Shown here piece by piece: positions 21,938-33,866 of a stretch of 64,000 nucleotides of DNA (positions are counted from its first letter, which is position 1; every line of letters begins with the position of its first letter). A program made the position numbers and the translations under genes. The notes under the pieces were generated by a model that made no database searches, was not told the DNA's origin, and saw only the letters and a list, made by a program, of their open reading frames with translations. The stretch comes from Annulohypoxylon bovei var. microspora (lineage: Eukaryota; Ascomycota; Sordariomycetes; Xylariales; Hypoxylaceae): NCBI GenBank assembly GCA_022836615.1, contig MU405232.1:186001-250000 (forward strand), read 5' to 3'.

Positions 21938-24738
21938 ATGGATGATCTCTCCGGTCTTGATTGGTCTTCTGCCAACTCTGGCAAAAGCAACAATAAACCT
22001 TCTATGAACCCGAAGCCGAACCCTATGAACCCACCCTCTTTCTACCCGAGCCTACGTCCGACCCCATCTCCTCAGCCGTCCGGCCGATCTACGCCCCTCT
22101 CCGCCCAAGGCTCCGGCTTCACTGCACCTAAACCGGCCTCTTCTAAACCAGCCGCCGATAGCTTCAGTAACCTCGTGAGCTTTAGTGGCGCTAAAGGCAA
22201 TGCCAACCTGAGCCTCCGAGAACGGCAAGAACAGCTAGAGGCCCAGAAGCGCCAGAGAGAGGAGGAAGAAAAACGAAAGCTACAATCACAATATGGAGGC
22301 GGCCAGTTTTGGGATAATATCGGACAGGGTTCCACGCCCGCATCTCGAACTATCTCGCCGGCTGTCCATTCGGTGGGTAGCGGGGTAGGGTCTCAGAATG
22401 GGCAGAAGAAGAGCGATGACGACGACCTATTTGCTGCGTTTAACAGAGATACCGAAGTTGACAATGCCAGCCACTTTCCCCCACCCCCGCAAGAGCAGTC
22501 TAGAAAAAACACTCCAGCCAATGTAGCTCAGCTCGATCTAACCTCTGCAAGTGCATGGAATAAGTCTACCGCTTCAAACAGAGACGAGTTCGGTGATGAT
22601 GACGATCCGTTCGGCCTAAACAAGGTGAAAGGTCAACCGCAGAGGCAGCCAACAGTTGACGCAGAAGAAGATGACGACTTCCTAGGGGATCTTGGCAAAC
22701 CAGTCGACGAGGTACGACGGAAAACTCAAGCATCTCAGGCGACTCAGGCAAAACCGGCACCGGGCAGGCCCATTGAGGCTTCTGACTCGGAATCGGAACC
22801 CGAAGCACCCTCGAGAGGAGGCAGCTCGGATCCATTTGACCAAGCAGTAGCTGAACTTGTTGACATGGGATTCACGGCTGAGAATGCAAGACGGGGGTTA
22901 ACAGAAAGCGGTGTAGGTTTGAATATTCAAGCGGCAGTCGGTTGGCTCCTGGATGATGCACATAGACAAGCTCGTAATAAGCAGACTCCTTCAGACTCAA
23001 CTACAGAACGGCCTAGGAGGGATGATAACCGTTCCAGGAACCGTGGTAATCCTGCATGGATGAGTGAAGACCAGCCTGATGATATTCCTTCACGGAGAGA
23101 AAACCGCTCACCAGTTTCCGAAGATGACTTTTCCAAAAAAGCTGCGGCAGTGAGCTCGAGCTTTTTCAAGACGGCCAATTCTCTTTGGAAGAGCGGGCAG
23201 AAACAGGTCCAAAAAGCAGTCGCAGATTTCCAGGAAAGCGGCGATCCTAGCCAACCAAAATGGATGCGATCCGCTCAGTTAGAGAGATCACATTCGGGAG
23301 GGAATATGTCTCAGACCGCCACCGATGAGGCTATGATGCTGGAGTCTGGTGGACCGTCAGATAGACAGCCATCTAGACCTACCCAAAGGCGAAATGATGA
23401 AGCTCGAGATCGATCCCCGGCTTTGCCGAGCCGGCCTGCCCCTCATTCCTCGGGAGCACCTAAATGGCAGCAAGCAGCACAGCCAAGCGCGCGTGATCCC
23501 CGAGCGCGGTTAAACAAGCAAGCCATTGAAGACCAAAGCGCACAAGCTTATGTCAGTCCTGCGAGGAGAAAAAAGGCAACACCTCAACCACCACCCCAAC
23601 CCGAGCCCGAACAGAACCTTCTTTTTGATCAGTCTATTCAATCTAAGCCTCAGCGCCCTACTAAACCATCAGTTCCTACGACTAGACTACCTACGCAGGC
23701 TCCTCCAAAGCCTATCACACCTCGACCATCCGCGCCTACCAGGAAGATACCTACTATCCCCTCATCGGTGTTGGAAGCCTCTACACGAAATCGACTAGAA
23801 GGAACCGCACATTTCAAACGAGGAGACTTCGATGCCGCTCACACGAGTTACACGAACTCTTTAGCCGGCATACCGCAATCGCATCCTGTTTGCATTATTC
23901 TTCTTACTAACCGTGCGCTCACTGCATTAAAGACTGGCAGTCCCAAGCAGGCCGTCAACGATGCAGATGCCGCCATCGGTATTATAGGGCCCTCCCACGG
24001 TGAAGGCGAGAAAGTCGCATTATCTGATGGTGAGTCCCGCGATATGAAGGATCTGTATGGTAAGGCACTCAGTCGGAAAGCGGAGGCGCTTGAGCAGATG
24101 GAGAAATGGGCGGACGCCGGAAACGTCTGGCAGCAGTGCGTTGAGGCGAGTGTCGGTGGTGCCAATGCTACCGCTGGTCGGCAGCGGTGCCAGAAAGCGC
24201 TTGCCCCTAAGCCCAAACCTACTCCGAAGCCAGCACAAGTGGCCAAACCTCGACCAAAGCCATCTGCTATATCCGATCTTACTCCGCAGAGAAGCTCAGA
24301 GGCGGTACAACGCCTTCGAGAGGCCAACAAGGCGGCCGAGGCAGCCGACGACGAGAAGTTCGCCCTCGGCGAAAAGGTCGACGCAAGGATCGCCGCCTGG
24401 CGAGACGGCAAGAGGGACAATCTACGGGCACTTCTCGGAAGCCTTGATACGGTGTTATGGGAAGGTAGCGGATGGAAGAAGATCGGCTTGCACGAGCTAG
24501 TAATTGCGAACAAAGTCAAGATACACTACATGAAAGCTATTGCCAAGTGTCATCCAGACAAGGTGAGTTCCTCTCACCCCTAAGGAGGCATCTACTATTC
24601 TATCATCACAGCATCATTGCTAACAAGAGTATACAGCTACCGCAAGACGCAAGCACGGAGGTAAAACTTATCGCCGGCACGGTATTTGCCACTCTCAACG
24701 AGAGTTGGGATAAGTTCAAAGCCGAGAACGGTCTGTAG
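21938..24738 (+). CDS. swa2: Auxilin-like clathrin uncoating factor (UBA-TPR-J domain)
   Basis: 908-aa protein from exons 21938..24562 and 24637..24738 (74-nt intron, phase 0, placed directly after the HPDK codons). The order of domains is that of yeast Swa2/Aux1. The disordered N-terminus has FWDNIGQG and DDDDLFAAFN-type segments expected to bind clathrin and adaptors. A UBA domain lies around residues 298-340 (VAELVDMGFTAENARRGLTE). A TPR region spans ~615-745 (LEGTAHFKRGDFDAAHTSYT and the following helices). A C-terminal J domain follows, with the invariant HPD at 872-874 in AIAKCHPDK and the last helix FATLNESWDKFKAENGL from exon 2. It recruits Hsp70 to strip clathrin from vesicles and to inherit cortical ER. 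Without the splice the protein would end right after the HPD motif and lose the last J-domain helix, which supports the intron. Confidence 0.93.
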
Positions 24739-25658
24739 ACTGGGACAGTGCCTTGAATTCCATAGAGGGAGATGATATATCAAATTTCAAAGAGTGGTTA
24801 TAGAAATGAGAACACGAATTTAGGATGCGGCGTAGCATCCGCCAATACTAATTCGGAATTCCGTGAATGTTGAAGCCATGGCGCGCCCAGTATGAGGATT
24901 TCAAGGGTTAGACAAGGTCGAACCAACAGTGGCAATTCAACTTGGTTTTGAATAGCATCAGTCCACCTATCGTTACCCCGGATTCCCTAATTCTGGGGTT
25001 CATCGCGTTGTCCCGTTCCTAGTCTGGCTAGTCAGACAAGTCAGGATACCGAGCACCAGTGTATTTGTTAGGCACTCGGACCTCCTATATTACCCCAGAC
25101 TATGTTGATGTTGTTGAAGAATTCGTACATATTTCGTGCGAGTTTCAGATATCGGGATAACCTCCTCTCCTGTTAATCTGTTGAAAGACTTGGAAGACGT
25201 GATAGACTCTACAAGTTGCCTATTACCTAAGGCAAGATCCATTAATCAGTCCATAAAAAGTGCCATCGCCGATATAAGACCGCTAGCGAGAAAAACACCC
25301 CGGTCTAATCGACGTCATGTCCTAACCAATTTTTTACCAGCGCTCTAGGTTAGCCCTTTAGTTACGTCAAAGCATTTCCTTTTCTGCTGGATATCCTTGG
25401 CTGTGCCGGTAAGGCTTCTTGGTCTGCTGGCGCGAGGTCGGGTTGCCAGATTAGGAAATCCGACGGTGAGTCGTTCCTTTAGCGTCGCCGCCGAAGAGTT
25501 CTTTCGCATCCATCCTGCCGTCTAAACCCATCCATACCAGACTCCATTTTTCCGGCACGGTTCACCTGGACGAATTAGCGTCGAGGGTTTTTAGTTGGGT
25601 TTGCGGGGACCCTAGGTCTGTTTGGAATGGGGAATGGGGGGGAAGTTTCTGCCATTCC

Positions 25659-25710
25659 GGGGGAGGGCCCTTCTAACCCTAGAAGGTGCCACAGAAGGGC
25701 CACTTCCCCC
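25659..25710. repeat. Imperfect hairpin / inverted repeat
   Basis: The arms share a perfect 9-bp core, GGCCCTTCT (25666-25674) and AGAAGGGCC (25693-25701), extended outward by GGGGG and CCCCC with small bulges; the loop is 18 nt. Function unknown. Confidence 0.7.
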
Positions 25711-26524
25711 GACACCCGACAGCTCCTACCACTGGCTACCAACACACCTAGGAAAGTTTACCTCTGCAGTTGCAGGTGATTTACAAGATGATGCGATCTT
25801 ACCCGCATACCGCCCAATTGATACCTTCCTCTAGGGTTTTGGGTTTACTTTGGGTCGGATCATCTAACCCGCAACTTTCCTATCGGTCCCTCCGATTTGG
25901 AACTGTGACACCCATCGGAAGAATTTATCTTCAACAAGCCTTTTCGAAAGGTACACATTCCACGGCAGTAGTTCCAACGCCGGCTTCAGGTACAACGCCA
26001 TGCCATGTACGTAGATCCGGCCGGGTTCGTGACCCCACCAGTACTACGCAGCAGACGGTCCAGGTCCCATTCTTTTCTGCTTGCTAGTTGGTAACCCCGG
26101 CATCTATACTCCCAAGGGTTGGGGTTGAGTTGCCGCCCAGCGGTCTATATCTTGCCTCTTTGACCTCTCGAAGCTGTTGCTTATACCACCTTTATGTAAG
26201 ATTCTCATACATATATAGACGTGTATCATCCCCCTCAATATATCTTGGAAGTGAAACCCACTTCTTCTATTGTCTATAATCTATTGTTTCATTTCGCTCT
26301 TTGTCCGGGTTTTGACTTGAACTGTCTACGGAAGTATTGAGCAGACAAGAATCAATACTACCTTGTAGGTAGGTAACACTGACTACCAGCCAGCATATCT
26401 CAGACCCACATGCTGATCGGCATAGGAAAATATAAATAATCGATTGACGTGCTGATCCACGCCGAGATTGATCTCACGACTTATCTCTCCCATCGGCCTC
26501 CAGAGCCCAGATCAATAGCTTTCT

Positions 26525-26530
26525 TATAAA
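26525..26530 (+). promoter_or_regulatory. TATA box of the sugar transporter gene
   Basis: TATAAA 77 bp upstream of the ATG at 26607. A CCCCAG (CreA-type SYGGRG on the reverse strand) at about 26554 lies just downstream, so carbon repression is possible but inferred. Confidence 0.5.
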
Positions 26531-26606
26531 GATAGCTGGATCATCTTGGCTTCCCCCCAGCTTTCAACATCACTAGGAAGAGAGCATTCAACTTATTTTG
26601 TTCACC

Positions 26607-28515
26607 ATGGGGAAATATTTTGGCCTTCGTGGCGACTGGCTCAATTATGCCATAGGTATCATCGCAGGATGTGATTTCCTGCTTTTTGGATATGGTACTT
26701 TACCTCCGTCGCAAATAAACGACCTTCAAGAAACCTAACATTTGCTAGATCAGGGTGTAATGGGTGGCATTCTCACCATGAGTCAGTTTCTTGAAGACTT
26801 TCCCGACATAAACCCATCCGGCGCTGCAGTAGGTTCTGTTGAACGGGCAAGGCGAGCCTCGAACCAAGGAATCTCTGTTGCGGCATATAACTTGGGATGC
26901 TTCCTCGGTGCCATCATCACTATTTTCATATCCAATCCTCTCGGACGGAGGCGCATGATCATTCTCGGTACTTCCATTATGATCGTCGGTGCCGCCTTAC
27001 AGGCCAGTGCTACGACCCTCCCGCACTTCATCATCGGCCGTATCATCACCGGCCTCGGAAACGGAGGTAACACGTCAACTATTCCCACCTGGCAGTCCGA
27101 GACCTCGCGCTCCCATAAACGAGGAAAGCTAGTCATGATAGAAGGTGCTCTGATCACTTGCGGTATCATGATTAGTTACTGGATAGACCTTGGCTTCAGC
27201 TTCATCGAGAACAGCAGCGTCGCCTGGAGATTCCCTCTAGCCTTCCAGATTCTCTTCTGCCTATTCATTCTAGCTTTTGTTTGGAACTTGCCCGAGTCAC
27301 CAAGGTGGCTGATCTTGAAAAACCGCGAAGACGAGGCTCTGGAAGTCCTTTCTGCGTTGGCGGATGCTTCACCCGACGACAAGGAGGTAAAGAATGAGTT
27401 CATAGCTATTAAGGAGACCGTCATCGAAATGTCCAAGGGTTCTTTCCGCGACCTGTTCACCATGGACAAAGACCGGTATGTTCAATATTGCGCCGGTTTA
27501 CAATTAGTTGCGCACAGATGCTTACACTACGAAATAGGAACCTTCACCGAACCATACTTGCTGTTGTCAACCAGATGTACCAACAGGTGTCTGGAATTAA
27601 CCTAATAACATACTTTGCACCAGTTATATATAGTGGCCTGGGGATGAGCGATTTCATGGCCCGGCTCCTCGCCGCTATCAACGGCACGGAATATTTCATC
27701 GCTTCGTGGCCAGCCGTATTCCTAGTTGAGCGTGTTGGCCGCCGAAAGCTCATGCTTTTCGGAGCCGCCGGGCAGTCCATTAGTATGGCTGTCTTGGCGG
27801 GCGTGAACTCAGCACCAGATAACAAGAGCGCCCAAGCCGCTGCTGTCGCTTTTCTGTTTGTTTTCAACACCTTTTTCGCCATCGGCTGGTTAGGAATGAG
27901 TACGTATATCCAGTTCCTCTATCTTCCCCTTAGTCCCGTGTTTCCTGTACACCCTTGAAGTCCTTTCCAAACGTCAAAATTTTACAGCACAGCACAGCAC
28001 ATCACTTGAAAATATACCGCCTTAATAAGCCCAACTAACTCTCTCTCGCAGCATGGCTATACCCGGCCGAGATCACCACCCTCCGGACCCGGGCGCCGGC
28101 CAACGCGCTCTCGACGTCGTCGAACTGGATCTTCAACTTCCTAGTAGTGATGATCACGCCGATCGCGTTCAACAGCATCGGGTACCAGACGTACATCATC
28201 TTCGCGGCGATCAACGCGTTCATCGTGCCGACGGTGTACTTCTTCTTCCCGGAGACGGCGTACCGCTCGCTCGAGGAGATGGACTCCATCTTCCACAAGG
28301 TGCACGGCGCCCAGGGCTACTTCTCCGTCGTCCACGTCGCCGAGATGGAGCCCCGCCGCTACGGCAAGAACGGCGAGCTGCTCATCGCCTACGAGGAGAC
28401 CGACGAGCACAAGGCGCACGTCACGCGCCCCGCACGCGGCAGCGCGTCCGCGTCCATCGACGACGCTGAGAAGGCGTCCGGCGGCGTGTTTATCGAGAAT
28501 AGCGGCGCGCGGTAG
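26607..28515 (+). CDS. MFS sugar transporter (hexose/disaccharide permease family)
   Basis: 546-aa protein from exons 26607..26694, 26749..27475, 27538..27899 and 28052..28515; introns 54, 62 and 152 nt. Each splice restores a family motif: GYDQGVMGG in TM1 across intron 1, FTMDKDRNLHRT across intron 2, and GMTWLYPAEIT across intron 3. Other sugar-porter signatures are GRRRMIILG after TM2, RIITGLGNGGNTSTIPTWQS in TM4, PESPRWLILK after TM6, QQVSGINLITYF in TM7, VERVGRRKLM after TM8 and PETAYRSLEEMD after TM12. Twelve helices are expected in the plasma membrane. The substrate is not predictable with confidence; QQVSGIN and the overall plan fit proton-coupled hexose or disaccharide uptake. The last exon has markedly higher GC in third codon positions than the first three, and a ~70-residue hydrophilic tail. 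Confidence 0.92.
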
Positions 28516-29743
28516 GGCGTGCTTGCTTGTGGTTTTTGAGATACCTCCGTTGCTTGTTTTTTTGATTGGATTTGGGAATCGGAGGGGAATGTGGTGGAAT
28601 GCGACTCCCGTATATAAGGGTGGACATATCCAAGATGGAGATTGGGGTGGATCGATTGTCTTTGCGTATAGATATCCGCTATTAGAGATATACTTAAAAT
28701 ATGGATGAATTGGATATACTTTCTTCGTATAAGTGTTCAGTACTGTTGTGATCTGAATGCTCGTATGTATAACTGGATACCTGAGAGCCCATCGCCGTCT
28801 CTCAAGTGCCGCCTAGTCTCACAAAGAAATTCAATAGCATCATATAATGATATAAGATGTCTCGCCAATTACAATTGAAGCGGCATACTATAGCTCAAGT
28901 CTACTAAGGTAAATTTTGAGCTTACATAGGTGAAGCAAATTGGTGTTTTAAGAGATAACCTAGTTAGGGGTTAGCGATGGCGTAAATTGAAAAAGGGCCA
29001 TTATATCCCGTAAGAGATCTCTAATTATATACAAAAAGGTTTCCGCTCATTACCTCATGTACTAGTTCTACGCTTTAGTATTACTTGGCTTAGTATGCCC
29101 AAGTTAAACACAACTACCTAGACCCAGGCGATTGGTAGTTAGAATACTAGAAACTACCATATTGCCCCCTTTTATTCGATCTTAAGCAGTTCTTATTTTC
29201 CTATATTATAATGCCAGGTTCCAACCACTTTATTTTAGCTTGTTAGATTTCGTTCTATACCATGGAAAATTCCTAAAGCTCGTTCGTACTTTTAATCTTG
29301 CCCTTACAAGCCAATTCAAAAATAAATTGGAATATGGGGGTTGGATTTAAGGGCAGTTTAAATTCATCATTGAAGGCAAGAGAAAGGGGTCAATCAATTT
29401 GATATAGAACTAGACCTGCTAATATGTAGCACATGATGTTACTCTTAAGATTTACCCCTATTCGCAGAACGGAGAGTTTCACCATTTGAAAAATTATCAA
29501 TTTATAGGTCTATAAATTACACGTTTGTGTGCAGATTGATTTTTCAATAATAGATATGATAGAATGTCATAAGGTGAAATATTTTTGTATTTTGTATTTT
29601 GTAGCTATTTTACTTAGTTGGGATTTTCTTGATTTTGTAGTACTTGGCGATAACATGATTTGACTCTTGAGTTAAACAAAGTGAGTTTATATACCAATGT
29701 TGAGACCTTCTTAATAGCCTTACACCAATATTCCGAAGGCCTT
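28516..29743. other. AT-rich gene-free region
   Basis: Downstream of the transporter the composition drops to clearly AT-rich, with stops in every frame, as in RIP-mutated or decayed repeat DNA of Pezizomycotina. There is a perfect palindrome at 29499-29518 (AATTTATAG GT CTATAAATT). No gene was found. Confidence 0.55.
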
Positions 29744-30189
29744 CTTACTATCGGGACGTCTATTCTCACGGTAACTTTTGTTTGACCTCACGGTGGCCCA
29801 CCCGTTTATAGGTACCTATCACAGCTTAATAGTGTGGATATCTTATCTTACAGTATGTACAACGCTTATACAAATGTTGGTACCTTTTGTGCCTATGTGT
29901 GTCCCTTAATTATCGTGGACTTTACTGTCACCTTTTAATACCTTGTTATTTTTGCCGCTGTAAAATGGGCAATTAGCTTGTTGATCCTTTTTGTTCATCG
30001 GCAGTTTATACAAACAACGCTTTAGCAGCTTTTAATATGTCCCGAATAGCCTCATAAGTCATGAGATAGAAAGATACTTCGATTTGCATGAGAGTTTGTA
30101 TTGTAAAAAAGGTATCTACACTGTCAAGACGATGGGTCACTGTGAGGTTAGACAAAAGTCACCGTGAGAATAGACGATCCGCTTACTAT
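29744..30189. mobile_element. hAT-like non-autonomous DNA transposon (MITE), 430 bp plus 8-bp TSDs
   Basis: The element spans 29752..30181. Its left end begins CGGGACGTCTATTCTCACGG and its right end, read on the minus strand, begins CGGATCGTCTATTCTCACGG. The two inverted repeats can be followed for 49 bp with 42 identities, and six of the seven differences are transitions. Both ends are flanked by the same 8 bp, CTTACTAT (29744-29751 and 30182-30189), a target-site duplication of the length and form (nTnnnnAn) generated by hAT transposases. The interior is AT-rich and encodes no transposase, so it would have to be mobilised in trans. C-to-T type differences between the arms are compatible with age or repeat-induced point mutation. 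Confidence 0.82.
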
Positions 30190-31121
30190 TTATCTTTTCT
30201 TTCAAAGCTCACTAACTACCATTTTATGAAATATTTTAATCAGGGAATTTATAAATAGGGACATTCCCCTTTTACCTATATAAACTTGAGACAGGTTATA
30301 AATCAATATAATATAACCACTTCTAAAATACTTATATACTAAGCAGTTACTATTCCCTTGAATATCACCTAAATATTCTTTATTTCTTAGCTTGTCTCCT
30401 TGTTTTGAGCATTAGCTTATAAATAATTACCTTACACGTTACGACAGCCTAGCTATACCCCAAGGCAATTTCTTATGTCCTTAATGAAAGAAGAAATGGT
30501 CACCTAGAAAACTTTCGATTAACAGAATAAGTCGAAGTGTCACAAGACCGAGTAGGAGCCGTGTATCCGTATCCCGGACATCAACGCCGGTGTTGGTGCC
30601 GGGTCTACCGACCAGAGAGCACCGTCAAAGATCATGAACGAGACTACCACCGCAAAATCCTTGAGCTGAAGTTCTAGAATAATCCGCAGATGGTGATTAT
30701 ACGTCCCCTGAGGATAGCTCGCTGTAGCAACCAGCCAGGGCACGATTGCTCTGTACCTAGTGACAGACAGGCCTGTGAAGCTTCCGGACATTGGAAGAAA
30801 GATAAACAAGACAGAACCCATCCTAATTCCTAACACGTAAATCTGTCTTCCTTTCAACACACATTTCACAAACCGCTTCGTCAACCACAAACACTACCCA
30901 AAGCATCCACAGCCCACAGACTCGAACCTCGACACCAAGGCATCCCAGCTTTCTCATTCCCATCCAAGCAGCTTCTCTCTCCTGTAAGTACAATCTCCTA
31001 ATTTTGTACCACATGGTATATCTATCCTTGAGCTAGGTTCAGTCAAACTAATATGATGACTCCTATAGTCGACCAAGCCAAGCTCTCCAACCAGCAAGAC
31101 CAAGGAGACCGATCCGAGAAG
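30190..31121. other. AT-rich flank then 5' UTR of the microprotein gene
   Basis: 30190-30540 is AT-rich with no coding signal. From about 30850 to 30983 the plus strand is C/A-rich and T/G-poor, as in fungal 5' leaders. It is followed by a candidate leader intron at 30984-31068 (GTAAGT donor, ACTAAT branch, CCTATAG acceptor). Confidence 0.45.
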
Positions 31122-31274
31122 ATGGATGAAGGTATCCATACCGCCCTGTACATGATGCTTTTCGTCATGTGCACGATGGGCGCCGGCGCCATCGCATTTG
31201 TTGTGTGGTACAACTTCACCCATCGCCGATCTACCATGTGCGGAGTCCATGGCCCCTACTGGAGCAACCTATAA
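31122..31274 (+). CDS. Candidate 50-aa single-pass membrane microprotein
   Basis: Short open frame with a start at 31122, predicted to be the first ATG after a leader intron at 30984-31068. Residues ~7-30 (TALYMMLFVMCTMGAGAIAF and VVWY) form one transmembrane helix, followed by a basic NFTHRR turn and a short Cys/Gly-containing tail. Third codon positions are mostly G or C, unlike the AT-rich flanks, which favours real coding. The leader upstream is C/A-rich and carries a full set of splice signals. If the intron is not removed, an in-frame ATG at 31053 would give 73 aa. I know no family for it. Alternatives are a chance open frame or the last exon of a longer gene, but no upstream coding exon was found. 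Confidence 0.45.
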   Translation: MDEGIHTALYMMLFVMCTMGAGAIAFVVWYNFTHRRSTMCGVHGPYWSNL

Positions 31275-31384
31275 GCCGCTTCCCGGGCTTAAGGTTGACC
31301 ATAATTCAATAAGGACATCTGAGTGAATGGGGGAGGAATCAGGATTCACCGTGGTGGTCGTGCCTTGGAAGTTTGGGGATGAAT

Positions 31385-31400
31385 GGGGGGGGGGGGGGGG
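31385..31400. repeat. Poly-G run (16 G)
   Basis: Uninterrupted run of 16 G in non-coding DNA; its length is likely uncertain in sequencing. Confidence 0.85.
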
Positions 31401-33858
31401 TTGATTCGTTGCGCTGGCCTTTTCCCTGTTGCCTACCTATGGTAGGGGCAGGATGAACAATACAAACATCACGGCTGATCCCCGTATAATGGGATCCTAA
31501 GTACGACCTTCGAGTATATTTCGTGATAACCTTTGCGTGACTGTAGACATTGATATGCCTCCATCTAACACCCTGATCTTGTCCTATCCGACGTGTAAAC
31601 ACAAGAGTTGAGTGAATATCCCACCCTCAGGAACACTAGAGTCTTCCTGAAATCGATTAGAAAGGATACTAGTTAGTAAATATTGGTATGTCTACGGAAT
31701 ACTTTCACGGTAGATAGATGGCAGAATTGTGGCCACTAGGAAGGTATACGCGTAGGATAGCGATCCACAGGTAGTGACATGAGTATTATTGTGTATGATA
31801 GATCGCTCTTCTTTATACATCTGATAAACATAGTCTAGAGTAGGTACGTAGTGGTAATACTCATAGCTATTCAGTATTTAGCGATATTACTGAGATATAC
31901 GCTCGGTCGTAGGGAAAACATGGCGTAAGTTTACGGTACACGTTTATCGGATGGCTTCGGCACTGCTAGGGATGCCGACCTCTAGACTGACAATCGTCTG
32001 TTCTGGTCCGGCACGCTCGTATGCTAATATATTTTTAGGAAAGCTTTCGGATAGACTTGGCGTTATTAAAGTAGCGATCCTTCGGCGTTCACATCAAATA
32101 AGCACTTCCTTTGGGCTGGGTACCTAACGTGTTAGGAGAACTCTGACTTGACTTGACTTGACTATGATTTAAAGTCCAAATAACTAGGTTAGCAATAACG
32201 ACAAATAACTACGTCCGCCAAGTATGTGTGTTGGTTAGGTAGGCAGTTAGATGATGATACTGAACACCATCTGGCCACTACATCCGTGCTGCGCCACGAC
32301 GACGCATAGATTCCTCCAGCTCAGGTCTTCAGCCCTATCGGCTGACAACCTACCTAGCTGACACGTCGGATCTAAGCACCGGGGCTCATTGTCTAAGTCA
32401 CGTTGCATTTCGTCCGTATCGATATCCACTCAGGTGAGTTGTGCTCAGATATGTAGACTAGGTTGCCTTAGTTGCTAATTTATAGCATCAAGTGATGATC
32501 CCGTCCTAGAAGTAAGCGGCGGTTAGGACACAACATAAACTTCATATCACTAACAGACACATTTATGACGACTAACACTAACAAAAGCTTACCACGAGTG
32601 AGAGCTGGGATAGTCTATGGTCGGCGATGACAGTGAGGATAGATGTCACCGAGACGACTAGGTCATAATTAGTATGGAATAGAGCCAAGCTTCTGGGGAA
32701 AAGCTTATGAAAAACCTGGCGGTATTTTAGTGACTTCGGCCGGTAGTTAAGGAGGGATCGCTAAAATATAGCGTAGCACCCGCCACCGGGACCGGTTCTT
32801 AAGGTGCCATCCGAGCCCAGTCTAGCGTTAGCGCGCCCATTTACGGGGATATAGTGAACCCTAGGAACCATCAATGGATCACAGCAAGCCCACGCATGAA
32901 TATATCCACTGCTTCATTCGCTAATAACCCATAACTTGGAAGACACTGGAGCCCTGGCATTGATCTCATTCGATAGTAAATAAATGATTTATTTAAATTA
33001 TATTTAAACATACTTAATACACCTGTATTAATTGTCCGCTCTCCATACATACGTCCGTACGTACATGATTCTACAAACACATGACATGACGTATAGCAGC
33101 CGTGACGGGCTTGAGATGAAATGTAACGTGTGTGATAACGTGGATAATATGTACATACATACCTAGTAATACATATGTATCCATTAGGAGAATATGAAGA
33201 TCTCTAAAAATATCTCCCAGAATAGCCCCAAAGCTTGTCAACACGACGTGCGCCCGACGACATGGAAACTACTGGAGCAGAAATACGACGAGCGAGTGGT
33301 GGTTGTTAACTGCTAACGATCCCCGGGTTCGCGCTACAAGTTAATAAAGTGGCGCATCGCATCCTAGTAACTCAGCTTAGACTCAGCACATACACTGCTA
33401 GAATAGAATACAAACGAAATGACCCGGCGGAGCGGCACACGCAAGACAAGGAGGGTTCTGTAAGCGAAGTGGCTTGAGACACCCATGAATCCCATAAGGA
33501 TACCACCATAACGGACACATTATGACCGCTACATTGCATCCATCTCCTAAACGTCCGCAAAGAATTGTTTTTCTTTTTACGAGGTAAAGTAAGCGTAGGG
33601 AGGGCTGCGCGGGCAGCTGAGCCAGGCGGTTCATTGCCGGGATCAGCCAACCGTGCCGATCACTTCGTATTGTTGCGGGCGGGCGTTGCTCTGGGCAAGG
33701 AAGAACCCGAGTGGCCGGAAATCCCTCGCGGAACACAACGTGCTGGGACTCGTGAGTGAGTGAGTGATGCCACGACAAGCCGTCTCGCCTCGCCTCGCCT
33801 GGCTTTGATATATGCATGTTTGTATGGTACCTACATATTGTAACATCGTGTGCGAGGA

Positions 33859-33866
33859 TATAAAAG
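33859..33866 (+). promoter_or_regulatory. TATA box of the NIS1-like gene
   Basis: TATAAAAG 163 bp upstream of the ATG, followed by a C/A-rich leader. Such a strong TATA box suits an inducible, highly expressed secreted-protein gene. Confidence 0.6.

Larger units (their letters stand above)
24739..26606. other. Intergenic, 1.9 kb
   Basis: Moderately GC-rich non-coding DNA between the auxilin and transporter genes. It contains a long imperfect hairpin at 25659-25710 (listed separately) and, at its 3' end, the transporter promoter. Small open frames have no recognisable protein character. Confidence 0.5.

Noticed and set aside
21938..28515. Biosynthetic gene cluster around the sugar transporter
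   Set aside because: No synthase, tailoring enzyme cluster or pathway regulator is present; the neighbours are housekeeping genes or empty DNA.
30540..30890. 116-codon minus-strand frame with hydrophobic stretches
   Set aside because: No start context or domain, and it overlaps the leader of the plus-strand microprotein; probably chance.
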